Shown here one piece after another: positions 1 through 7,800 of a stretch of DNA of 64,000 nucleotides. The stretch comes from Colius striatus. Lineage: Eukaryota > Chordata > Aves > Coliiformes > Coliidae. The notes below the pieces were generated by a model. That model saw nothing but the letters and a program-made list of their open reading frames with translations, was not told where the DNA came from and made no database searches. The stretch's first letter is position 1. Each line of letters starts with the position of its first letter. Location of the stretch: the NCBI RefSeq assembly GCF_028858725.1, contig NC_084761.1, positions 97,117,971 to 97,181,970 of the forward strand, written 5' to 3'. The translations under genes were made by a program, and so were the position numbers.

Positions 1-23
1 TGGCAAGAGGAAAGGTCACCTAC

Positions 24-175
24 CTTCTCCTTCATCAGCACAGAGGGGATGCTGCTGGCTGTCTTCCCCACAGGCAGTTTACTTTCTTGTTTAGGAGGCT
101 TCAAGGTGTCACAGGACAGGGAAGCATCTCTGGCCACAAGGGTACTGACTGAGCTGCTTGTTTCCAGACAAGGGT
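24..175 (-). CDS. MAVS: MAVS fifth coding exon (residues 343-393)
   Basis: The exon is 152 bases. Its acceptor is TCTCCCTGACAG (AG at 177-176) and its donor is AAG|GTAGGT (23-18). It joins in phase 1 to the previous exon and ends in phase 0. It encodes a Ser/Thr/Lys-rich stretch and no membrane segment. The tail anchor must therefore be on a further exon left of the window. Confidence 0.82.
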
Positions 176-2916
176 CTGTCAGGGAGAAAACAAAACATAT
201 TGTGTTCATCAGGAAACCTAAAAGGAGAGGTTTGCCCTTCCTGAAGGATGCTGCAATGGGATACTCCCAGTGGCACTGGGAGCTGCCCATGGGGGCCCTG
301 GCTCTGCCATGGCAGCAGAGCTCTCCTGGTGAGTGCAGGTAAACCAGAGGGGCACCAGCCAAACCAATGCCCCTGATCTGTTCCTCTGAGAGCAGGGTGG
401 CCCCAGGCTGCTGAAGTGGGGGTGCAGAGACATTCAACCACAGCACTTTACATGGGAAATTCTCCATCCTCCCCCTTCAACCCTCCTCCCCATCAGCATG
501 GAACTGCTAGGAAGGAAACTCACCTCCATCTCTGTGCTCTGGCAGCATCCCCACCTGCTTCTGCTCCACATCAAACTGCTGCTGGATGAGGAGGGGGCTG
601 CGCACATCCACGAAGCTCCCCGTGGGCTCACGGGCAGGCACAGACGGGTTTTGTGGCAGTGAGGCTGGGGGCTGCGGCCCCCTGCTGCAAACAGTCTCCT
701 CCAGCCTCGGGGGTGCCTCAGTGGAGAGGTAGAAGTTCTCCTCAGGCTGGTTCCTGGGCTGCTCAGGGCGACAAGCAGCACCCACAGCCCTGGGTTGAAG
801 GCAGCCGCCCAGGCCCAAGCCCGGCGCGCCGCGGTGCAGGTGGTTGCGGTTCCCGAAGCACCCGTTGTCCACGCACACCGGGTGCTGCTGGCGGCTCAGC
901 CAGGCCGGGCCCTGCTCGGGGGGAGTGGCCGGTGGCACCACCACGCTGCCAGCCCCAGGAGCCCTCATGGTGGGGTGAGAGAGATGCCCCTCTCCGCTGT
1001 GCCTGTCACTCACTTCAGCGCGAACCATGCTCCCAGGCAGAGGTGACTGGAGACTCTCTTGCTCCGGGAAGCTTTTGGGGAGCTGGAAAGAAGGGACCTG
1101 TGTCAAATCGCCAGGGTGAGGGGTTCTGGAACCTCCAGGGTGCCCCAAACCCTGACTCAGTGACCTCCTGGCAATGAGGTCTCTCCTCAGCACCCACCTC
1201 ACAGGGCATCTGCCCGGGATCAGAGAGCTCAGGGCAGACCCTGCACTCCCATCTCGAGGGGAAGCAGGAGCCTGCTTGGGATGTCCTTGCAAGAGCCCAG
1301 CCCCACCACACGCCCCCCACAGGCCCTTCGTGTCCCTGCTCACCGATTCCTGCACCGGGGCCCGAGCATCCAGCTGTGTGCTGGGCGGGAGAGACGGCGG
1401 GTGGGCGGGCACGGCACAGCGCGGCTGCTCAGGCACCGCAGCACTCGCAGGAGCGGGGCTCAGTCCCGGGCACGGCGGCTGGGCGCCCACGGACACGGCG
1501 GGACGGGTACTGCTGGCTGCTGGAGAGAGGGAGGCAGGGGCACCTGGAAGAGCCAAAGCAGTTTGGCAGGGGGCACATCGGGGGGAAAGATGAGGAGGAA
1601 GGATATGAGTCTGAGGCCCTGGCAACCTCTTGCATGTCCCTGCTCTGTCTCCATCTTGGCCAAGCCAGCAGCACTGTAACTCACCTGTCACCCCTCCAGG
1701 TGAGTTAGAGTGCTGCTGGCTTGGCCAAGATCACCTTCAAACCAAGACCCTGCCATCCTCAGGCTCATCAGGTGCTGGAGCATGTCTGGCAATAGGCACC
1801 AGAGCTAGGGAAGGGTCTGGAGCACAAGTGTGATGAGGAGAGACTAAGAGCCCTGGGGGAATTCAGCCTCTGGAAACACAGGCTGAGGGGAGACATGAGC
1901 ACTCTGTAACTCCCTGACAGGAGGCTGCAGTGAAATGGGGGTTGGTCTCTTCTCCCCAGTGACAGGACAAAAGGAAAAAGGTTCAAGTTACACCAGGGAT
2001 GGTTCAGATTGCAGCTCAGGAAAAACTTTTTTCCTGAGAGAGTTGTCAGTCCCTGTACCAGGCTGCCCAGGGAGGTGGGGAGAGTCCCCAGCCCCGGAGC
2101 TGAGGTGGTGGTTGTGGAGACTCCTTGGAGGTCTTCAAGACCCGCCTGGACACATTCCTGTACAACCCGCTCTAGGTGAGCCTGCTTCTGCAGAGAGGGT
2201 GGACTAGATGATCTCTAAAGGTCCCTTCCAACCCCTACCATTCTGGGATTCTGTGAGGGCCACGGGTTAGTGGTGGGCTTGGCAGTGTGAGGGAAAGACT
2301 TGCATTCCAGGGGCTTAAAGCTCTTTTCCAACTGAAATGGTTCTATGACTATGATCACCAAGGTAAGGGACATCCCTGCAGACAGTCAGACAACCCCAGG
2401 TCCCTGGGAAGCTGGGGCAGGGAGAGAGGTGGACACAAGAGACATGGTTTGCATCCCTATCTCCATCAGAGACCCCCCGAGCAGCACCCAGGGATGCCAA
2501 GGCTACGTACGGATTTGCCAGGAGTCATACACGTGCTGCAGCTCCTCAGCCAGTTGTCCTGCATTGTTCTGCTGCAGCGCCTTGATGAGATCCAGCACCC
2601 AGCCGTCCCGGCACCTCAGGTGCTGGTAAAACCTATAGATGGTGGCCTGGCTGCCCCGCATTTCCTCCCGGGCATGAAGCTCGTCCTAAACAAAACAGAT
2701 AGATCTATGCGAGGGTCTGGCTTAGAGGTAAGGCAGCTATACATTGCTTCAGCTCCCTGGTGAGGACAGAAGCTGGCAGGGCTGAGGAAAGGACGTTACC
2801 CTGTCGGCATCGGTCAGGCAGCTCAGGGAATCAGCCAATGATGCCACACGGATGTTGCTGAAAGTCCTCAGGTTTTTCAGAATGTAGTCGTACACTTTGT
2901 CTTCGGCAAAGCCCAT
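24..2916 (-). CDS. MAVS: MAVS, mitochondrial antiviral signalling adaptor (five coding exons, 3' end off the window)
   Basis: MAVS joins the RNA sensors RIG-I and MDA5 to TBK1/IKK and NF-kB/IRF activation. It sits on the outer mitochondrial membrane through a C-terminal anchor and polymerises through an N-terminal CARD. The coding exons are complement of 2800-2916, 2511-2685, 1344-1519, 524-1082 and 24-175. Every junction keeps the frame, with GT/AG borders, giving 393 residues. The start follows human MAVS closely (MGFAEDKVYDYI against MPFAEDKTYKYI) and has a strong Kozak context (A at -3, G at +4). CARD is residues 1 to about 97. PVQES (152-156) and PEENFY (269-274) match the human TRAF motifs PVQET and PEENEY. 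The final exon with the transmembrane tail lies left of position 1. The divergent CpG-island promoter lies at 3.5-3.7 kb. Identity rests on my reading of the protein, not on a search. Confidence 0.93.
524..1082 (-). CDS. MAVS: MAVS fourth coding exon (linker with TRAF6-type motif)
   Basis: The exon is 559 bases, acceptor CTTTCCAG (AG at 1084-1083) and donor GTGAGT at 523. It encodes residues 157-342 and the first base of codon 343. It includes NGCFGN, which I align with human SGCFED, then PEENFY at 269-274, the counterpart of the human TRAF6 site PEENEY. The same frame stays open through the flanking intron to 1691, but the consensus splice sites and the human alignment favour splicing out 1083-1343. 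Confidence 0.87.
1344..1519 (-). CDS. MAVS: MAVS third coding exon (proline-rich linker ending in PVQES)
   Basis: The exon is 176 bases. Its acceptor is CTCTCTCCAG (AG at 1521-1520), chosen because it fits the phase-1 donor of the previous exon. Its donor is GTGAGC at 1343. It encodes residues 98-156, rich in Pro, Ala and Ser, and the last five residues are PVQES. This fits the TRAF-binding consensus PxQx(T/S) and matches the human PVQET site. A shift of three bases at the acceptor (CAG repeated) is possible. Confidence 0.82.
1653..1731. repeat. Near-perfect inverted repeat (hairpin) in a MAVS intron
   Basis: The left arm is 1653-1687 and the right arm 1697-1731. Each is 35 bases, and they are complementary except for one G-G mismatch, around a 9-base loop (1688-1696). 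It lies in the MAVS intron between 1520 and 2510, outside the CR1 fragments. In either orientation one arm contains the 5' splice-site consensus CAGGTGAGT. The MAVS pre-mRNA would fold it into a long stem. Confidence 0.95.
1785..2355 (+). mobile_element. CR1 3'-end fragment, split by a later CR1
   Basis: This sequence resembles the CR1 copies at 9478 and 38295: GGGAAGGGTCTGGAGCACAAG, then the contracted gag-like 3' UTR blocks up to GAGCTGAGGTG at about 2107. It resumes at about 2255 with GAGGGCCACGGGTTAGTG and ends near 2355. The missing middle is replaced by another CR1 (2108-2254). It is antisense to MAVS, within an intron. Confidence 0.85.
2108..2254 (+). mobile_element. Short CR1 3' end inserted in an older CR1
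   Basis: This is a 5'-truncated CR1 of about 147 bases. It runs from a TGTGGAGACTCC block through CTCTAGGTGAGCCTGCTTCTG and GATGATCTCTAAAGG to the terminal ATTCTGGGATTCTGTG repeats. It interrupts the copy that begins at 1785, so it is the younger of the two. Confidence 0.85.
2511..2685 (-). CDS. MAVS: MAVS second coding exon (rest of CARD, residues 40-97)
   Basis: The exon is 175 bases, with acceptor AG at 2687-2686 and donor GT at 2510-2509, leaving one base for the next codon. It encodes DEL...GWVLDLIKAL...LAEELQHVYDSW, which aligns with the second half of the human CARD (DRL...GWVEYFIAAL...LADEVASVYQSY). The human helix-4 tryptophan of LWHLF is a tyrosine here (IYRFY). The intron before this exon is only 114 bp. 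Confidence 0.93.
2800..2916 (-). CDS. MAVS: MAVS first coding exon (CARD, residues 1-39)
   Basis: The exon has 39 codons and ends in phase 0 at donor CAG|GTAACG (2799-2798). The ATG is at 2916-2914. Thirteen bases upstream lies an acceptor with a pyrimidine-rich tract (AG at 2931-2930), so a short stretch of 5' UTR (2917-2929) shares this exon. The residues form the first CARD helices, and the FAEDK and CLT motifs line up with human MAVS. Confidence 0.93.
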
Positions 2917-3531
2917 CCTGGCTCAGCGCCTGCTGAGAGAGAGGTGTAAGGCGAGCAGAGGGCTGCCATAACGTTCCAGTTCCCTATAAGAGCTTGGGAG
3001 CTCCAACGGAACCAAGCACAGACCCGATGGCCACAGTCATGGGCACAAGGGGAAATCCCGGGTGGAAATCGTGCACCATAAAACCACTGCGGTTAAAGTT
3101 CAGCTCTCAGCTCCGCTTTCATAAACCCAACTCCCTCCGGCCATCGCCCAGCCGGGATCTGTTCCCCAGGCGGCGATGGTTTGTGCAGGCCTCGCCAGGC
3201 GAAGGGGGCTATAGCTGGATGCTGCTTGAGGCCTCGGGCGACGCGGCTGCTCGCCGATGGAAAAGGATGTCGGAGGACAACTCTGAAAGCCACTTCTCCC
3301 GGAGAAACCGGGCGAGCGGCGGCAAAGACCCTGCCCGCTCCGCCTCGGCCCGGCCCGGCCCGCCCCACAGCTCGGCCTTCCTGCTCCCGGGGGAGCGGCA
3401 GGAGGCTTGCCGATAAACCCGAGAGCCACTCGCGCCCAGCCGCGACGGGCCGGTCGGGGCCGGGAACGTGACGCGGGCCCCAGGCGGGTCGGGGTGGGGG
3501 CCGAGGCCGGTGCCGGTGCCGCTGCGCGTAC

Positions 3532-3620
3532 CTGAGCCGCCGCCGCCGCGCGCGCTGATGCACGCTCCGAGCCCGCCCTCCCCGCGTGTCGCCGCCGCTG
3601 ATTGGCTGCCGCTCGCTGCT
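3532..3620 (-). other. MAVS: MAVS non-coding first exon (5' limit uncertain)
   Basis: On the minus strand a strong donor, GGCTCAG|GTACGC, lies with its GT at 3531-3530 inside the CpG island. It pairs naturally with the acceptor at 2931-2930, giving an intron of about 600 bp. The transcription start cannot be read directly. I set the far limit near the inverted CCAAT boxes (3601 and 3664), so the true exon may be shorter or longer. Confidence 0.55.
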
Positions 3621-3669
3621 CTGCGCGCTCCGAGCCCGCCCACCGCGCACGTCGCCGCCGCTGATTGGG
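3563..3669 (-). repeat. 63-bp tandem duplication with two inverted CCAAT boxes
   Basis: A block running from CGCTCCGAGCCCGCCC to GCCGCCGCTGATTGG occurs twice, starting at 3563 and 3626. ATTGG (CCAAT on the MAVS strand) is at 3601-3605 and 3664-3668. The two copies differ at only a few bases within the shared block. Two NF-Y-type sites 63 bp apart just upstream of the MAVS donor suggest a duplicated core promoter module for MAVS. Confidence 0.85.
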
Positions 3670-4003
3670 CCCGTGGCGGTGACTGACAGGCGCCGTGAGG
3701 CGAAGGACGGCGGGCACGGCCGGGGAGGGAGGGAAGTTCCCGCCTCCTCCTCGGCGGGACCGGATCCCGGCGGCGGGGCGGGGCCGAGCGCGGCCGCCCC
3801 TCCCACCCTCCGCCATGGCGGCGGAACGGCACGGCCGCTCCCCCCACTCCCCCCACTCCCCAGCCCCGCGCCGGCAGGGGGCAGCACCGCACCGGGAACC
3901 TTCCCCCCGGCACCTGGCGGCGGGATCCCGCGGAGCCCCCGCCCCTCGGAGCGAGGCCCCGCCCCCGGCCCCGCCTCGGCCCTGTCAGCGGCGCGCGCCC
4001 TGC

Positions 4004-4096
4004 ATGGAGCCGCACCATGGCGGCGGCGGGAGCGGGAGCGGGCGGGCGGCTGCGCGGGCGCCGCTGAGGGCCGGCAGCCCCGCGGCGGGGTGCTGA
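4004..4096 (+). other. Upstream short ORFs on the rightward side of the promoter
   Basis: Two overlapping short frames begin at ATG 4004 (30 residues, stop at 4094-4096) and ATG 4017 (16 residues, stop at 4065-4067). The second has a strong start context (ACCATGG) and encodes mostly Ala, Gly and Arg. If the rightward transcript starts upstream of 4000, both would be upstream ORFs. They show no recognisable domain and may simply reflect GC-rich sequence. Confidence 0.35.
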
Positions 4097-4219
4097 GGGG
4101 CGGCGGTGCCTTCCCCACCCCCCTCTCCTTCCCCTCCCCTCCCCTGACCCCCCGTCCCCGACCCCTCGTCCCCCCCTTCCCCGCCCCTCCGCCCCGCGCC
4201 TTCCTCCGGCGCGGCGTCC

Positions 4220-4333
4220 ATGGTCGCGGCCGGCCGCCGCGGCCTCGCACCGGAGCCGTTGGGCGGCGGCGAGCGCCGGCGAGGGAGCGGGAAGAGGAGC
4301 GGGCCCGGCCCGGCGCCGCCCGCTGCGCCGCAG
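4220..4333 (+). CDS. Candidate first coding exon of a rightward gene, unidentified
   Basis: An ATG at 4220 opens a frame of 38 codons. It ends exactly at a consensus donor CAG|GTGAGG (GT at 4334-4335), in phase 0. The peptide begins MVAAGRRGLAPEP and is rich in Arg, Gly, Pro and Ala. I do not recognise it. The start context is only moderate (T at -3, G at +4), so the exon could equally be 5' UTR. A second possible donor, GCC|GTGAGT, lies at 4487. No downstream exon was recognised in the window, so the gene would need a first intron of about 60 kb. The distance from the MAVS first exon is under 1 kb. Confidence 0.35.
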
Positions 4334-4544
4334 GTGAGGGCCGCCCCGCGGGGGGGGTTGTTATGGAGACCGGGGAGCGGGGGGAGGCCGGGCGGGGCCT
4401 CTGCGGGCGGCTCCCACGCGTGTCCGCGGCCTCGGTGTGGGGCCCGGCTCGGGCCGCCGTGCGGTCGCGCCTCCCCGCGCCCCGCCGTGAGTTTCATTAT
4501 GCTTCTCTAAAAAACGATAATAATAGAGTGAGTCGTGGATCGGG

Positions 4545-4564
4545 CACGTGAACTTCAACACGTG
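4545..4564. promoter_or_regulatory. Paired CACGTG E-boxes
   Basis: Two perfect palindromic E-boxes lie at 4545-4550 and 4559-4564, with start points 14 bp apart, at the right side of the CpG island. CACGTG is bound by bHLH-ZIP factors such as USF, MYC/MAX and TFEB. Function here is inferred. Confidence 0.45.
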
Positions 4565-4899
4565 GGGCTGGGTTGGCCCACGGCCTCCTCCCTCCCGGCA
4601 CGGCGGAGGGGAGCTTCGTGCTGGGGACCCACGCTCCGCGGACAGACCCCGGGATCGCCAGCCACCCCCATCACCCCCCCTTCGCCGCGGCTCGCCTCTC
4701 CCTGCCGCGGGACCGCCCCACCGTGAGTGAGCAGCGCACCGGCCGCGCTCGGCCTGACCCACGGCCGCCTCGGCCTGCGCCGGGGACGGACGGCTTCTTG
4801 TTGGGAAAGCCCTGGAGGCTTGTGGCCTGGCTCCCGCCCTGTGCGGTCCCACGGGGAGATGCTCCAAGCTGGAGCCTTGGAGGGAAAGTCTGTCCTCGC

Positions 4900-7800
4900 C
4901 GCGAGGTCCGAGGGATGTGCCCCTTCCTCGCCCGTGTCCCTCTGCATCCCAAATGGGAACGCTCAGGGTTCTGCCACGCTCGAGTAGACGCGTCCTTCCT
5001 CCTCGGCCAGTGCTTTACTTATTTCTGATCTTGGATGTCATCAGGGGTGGAAAATGTGACAGGAAGGAAGGGAGGCTTTTTTTCCCTCCTGCTAAATATG
5101 GGCTGACATTAAAATCCAAATAGTGTCGTGAAAGGAATCCCAACCCCTGTTTGTTGGAGGAGGGAAAAACGAGGTTTTCTGGCTTTTCTGCTGTGAGGTT
5201 CCAGCTGGGAAGTTTCGCAAGGAGTGGCGGGGTCCTTGCCGGAGAGCCTCAGGAATTTACTTTGCTCCTTTGCAGGACTCTCTCCGCAGCCTGTTACGCT
5301 AAAAATATTAGTCATCCCTTTTCTCTGCCCACCCGGGGCTGGGGGGGAGCTTGCTGTCAGCACCACGCAGGATGCTTTGGAAACGTTTAGGGATATTTCC
5401 TCCCCTCTGCAAAGACTTCTAGAAGCAAAAAGGGTGTGGGTAAATAAAAGTGCAGCTCCAGGAGGAGTTTTTCGTCTTTATTTGAATTGCTGTTGCTGCA
5501 GCAGTCGGTGGCAGGAGAGGAGGTGGCCGCAGCCGATGCAGGGAGCTGCCGGCTTTGCGGGGAGGGTTTGTGTCCCTGTCAGGAATCAGATGCAAACTCA
5601 TGCTGTTATTCCCGCTGTGAGGTTGGGAAACCGGCTGGATGAGGAGGAACCGGGACCCCAGGGATGGTCCCGGTTCTGCCAGCTCCCGCCATGGCTTCAG
5701 CTGTGACTGAGATCAGGATGCTTTGTGTGGACCACGGTTTTGCTGGCACTTGAGGTGCTGTGTGAGAGAGACTTGGCGTCTGTTCTGGGCAGAAAATGGG
5801 CACTGCCACCTTCCCCCCTCCACCTTCCCCTTCCATCCCTATTGGAGAGCTTTTTGAGGAGTTGTCTGTGAGAAGCTCCAGGACAAAAGCCTGATTTTTA
5901 CAAAAACAGTTTGTTGAAGCAGTGAGGGGATACTGGGAGGTGCTAAAAATAGCTGTTGCCCGTTTCCAGGGGCACTGCTGTCCTGGCGTTGGTGTGGCTG
6001 CATTGTTTCCCAGCTAATAGGATCCACAGCTCTGCTCTTCAGAAATGTCACTCTCAAATAACTGATGCTTTTGTGCAAATCCATGCTATTGGTCCCAGTC
6101 CAACATCAACATCCTTGTGGAAGAGCAGTTTGAATTCCCCTCTCTCCCCGTCTCCTCCCGCTGCCGACCTACATCTGTTCTCCTCCGGCTCAGGGTGTTT
6201 GTGGCGGATCCTGATCCAGCGGGAAGGGCACAGGCTGTGTCACCTCAGTCTGCCCTGAGAGCTGTGGGTAAGGCCATGCTGAGCCACGCTCAGGGGCTGT
6301 GGGATGCCTCCAAACCCTGGGGGAGTGTGGGGTGGGTTATTTTGGGTAGAACAGAGCGCCCATAGGGTGAGGAGCAGACGCAGGAGGTGCCGACTGGTCC
6401 TTTGGTCTCGGTGTTCTGTGAGGAGGAGCTGAGAGCCCTCACTGCTGCTTTCTGCTCTCATTCACAAATTGTGTTTTCCTCTTGAAATAAACCAAATCCC
6501 TGGGTTTTCCTGTTGGAGTGGAAGTGGTTTGAATGCAAGCAGGTCTATGAGCATCTCCAAAGCCTGCAGACAGGAAGAAACGCTAGAGTGAAGAGGTAGG
6601 AAATGTCCCCGGTTATAGCAGCGGGCTGGCTGATTCATCTCCTTGCTCTTAACTCTTTCCCTCCGGCTTTTAGGGGGAGCCTGGTGGGTTGCTTCCAGGC
6701 TCCAAGGCCGAGGAGAACATTGCCAGCTCTCTCCTAGCTGGATCACAAAGCTCTGCTGGGTTGTTTTTGTGGTTTGGGGTGGAAAAGGAATGGGCTGCTG
6801 GGGGTGTGCGGTTATCCGAACAGGATAACCAGAACGTTGGCAGCCACACGGGGAAGGATTAATATTTAATATATAGGGTCTGAACCATTGTGCTTAATCA
6901 TTATCTGAAAGGCTTAGGAAGAGATTTACCAATAAGCAAGTGATTCCCCAACTGGCCAGAGTGATTTCTTACATCTGCCTGGTCCTGGCCATCACTAGAG
7001 GCTGGCCTGATCCCGTTTTCCTGACATCTTTTGGGAGCAGATAGAGTGGCTTTCACCACAAGTCCTTTATTCTCACCAAACTCCCCAAATACACTGAAAA
7101 CCCTTTTTCCCTGATACAACTGATGTGACTGTACTGTAAGCCTGGCAGTGCTGGAAACACGTGTGTAGCCAATGCTCGTGGGAAACGTGTCTTAGGCTCA
7201 GTGGAGGCCATCAGTGTCACCCAGCTTCCCAGCCACGAGGCCAGAGCTGGCTCAGTCATACTTTTCTCTACCTGATTTCTTCAAGAGACCTTGAAATTCA
7301 CCCGTGGGGCTCTGGAAACCCTTGTGAGAGTGACGCTCCTTCCCATGTTGACCCCCAGGGTTGTGGCTTTTTGCAGTGTGTTTTGTTGTACCATTGCTCT
7401 GAGGCTGGGATGCAGCGCAGGGGAGGTGCAGGTGTCACTGTGACTCTGCTGGGATTACCAGGGTTTGACTAAATTTCAGGGTTGTGTCTCCATTGTGGGA
7501 AATCCTGCTTTAGGCTGTTGTGGGATGTGTGACTGTGTCCCCTTCCTCTGCCTGCTCTGAGTCTAAGCCTGTGTAACTGAAAGCATCAGCCATGGCTATC
7601 AAGTCAGCTCTCACTGTGGTTATACGTGTGGTACCTTGGCGTTTATGATGTCTTCAGTTTTGATGGTGGAAGTCCAAACAACTGGGAGTTGGGTTTTGGC
7701 ATGTTGGTCATGGAGGAAATCTTGGTGGCTCTTGTAACACACATGGAGATTAGAAACCTTTTAAAGAATGGAGTGAGGACTGGGTTTTTTTCCCAACACA

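Larger units (their letters stand above)
3300..4900. promoter_or_regulatory. CpG island with probable bidirectional promoter
   Basis: The sequence becomes extremely GC- and CpG-rich from about 3300 to 4900, unlike everything else in the window. It has GC boxes (for example GGGGCGGGG near 3773-3785), YY1-like CCATGGCGGC sites (3814 and 4015), inverted CCAAT boxes and no TATA box. MAVS runs left from it. A candidate first exon with a GTGAGG donor runs right. Divergent use is an inference from these two donors facing away from each other. Confidence 0.75.

Noticed and set aside
1196..1238. A possible mini-exon of MAVS between 1344 and 1082 (acceptor GTGCAG, donor GAG|GTGGGT)
   Set aside because: In the phase required by its neighbours it hits a stop after three codons, and its 43-base length would break the frame of the next exon.
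507..1691. A 394-codon minus-strand frame read as a single exon
   Set aside because: It spans two MAVS exons plus the intron between them (1083-1343) and the hairpin. Consensus donors and acceptors in phase and the human MAVS alignment (PVQES running into LPKSFPEQES) support splicing. Its length reflects GC-rich sequence.
4220..4333. Naming the rightward gene PANK2, RNF24, AP5S1 or ATRN by human 20p13 synteny
   Set aside because: None of their proteins starts like the candidate exon, none of their later exons was seen, and human gene orientations do not predict a divergent partner for MAVS.
3093..4551. Very long frames on both strands in the CpG island (up to 385 codons)
   Set aside because: They consist of Arg, Gly, Pro and Ala, lack domains, and overlap each other in several frames. 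They are expected from stop-poor GC-rich DNA.
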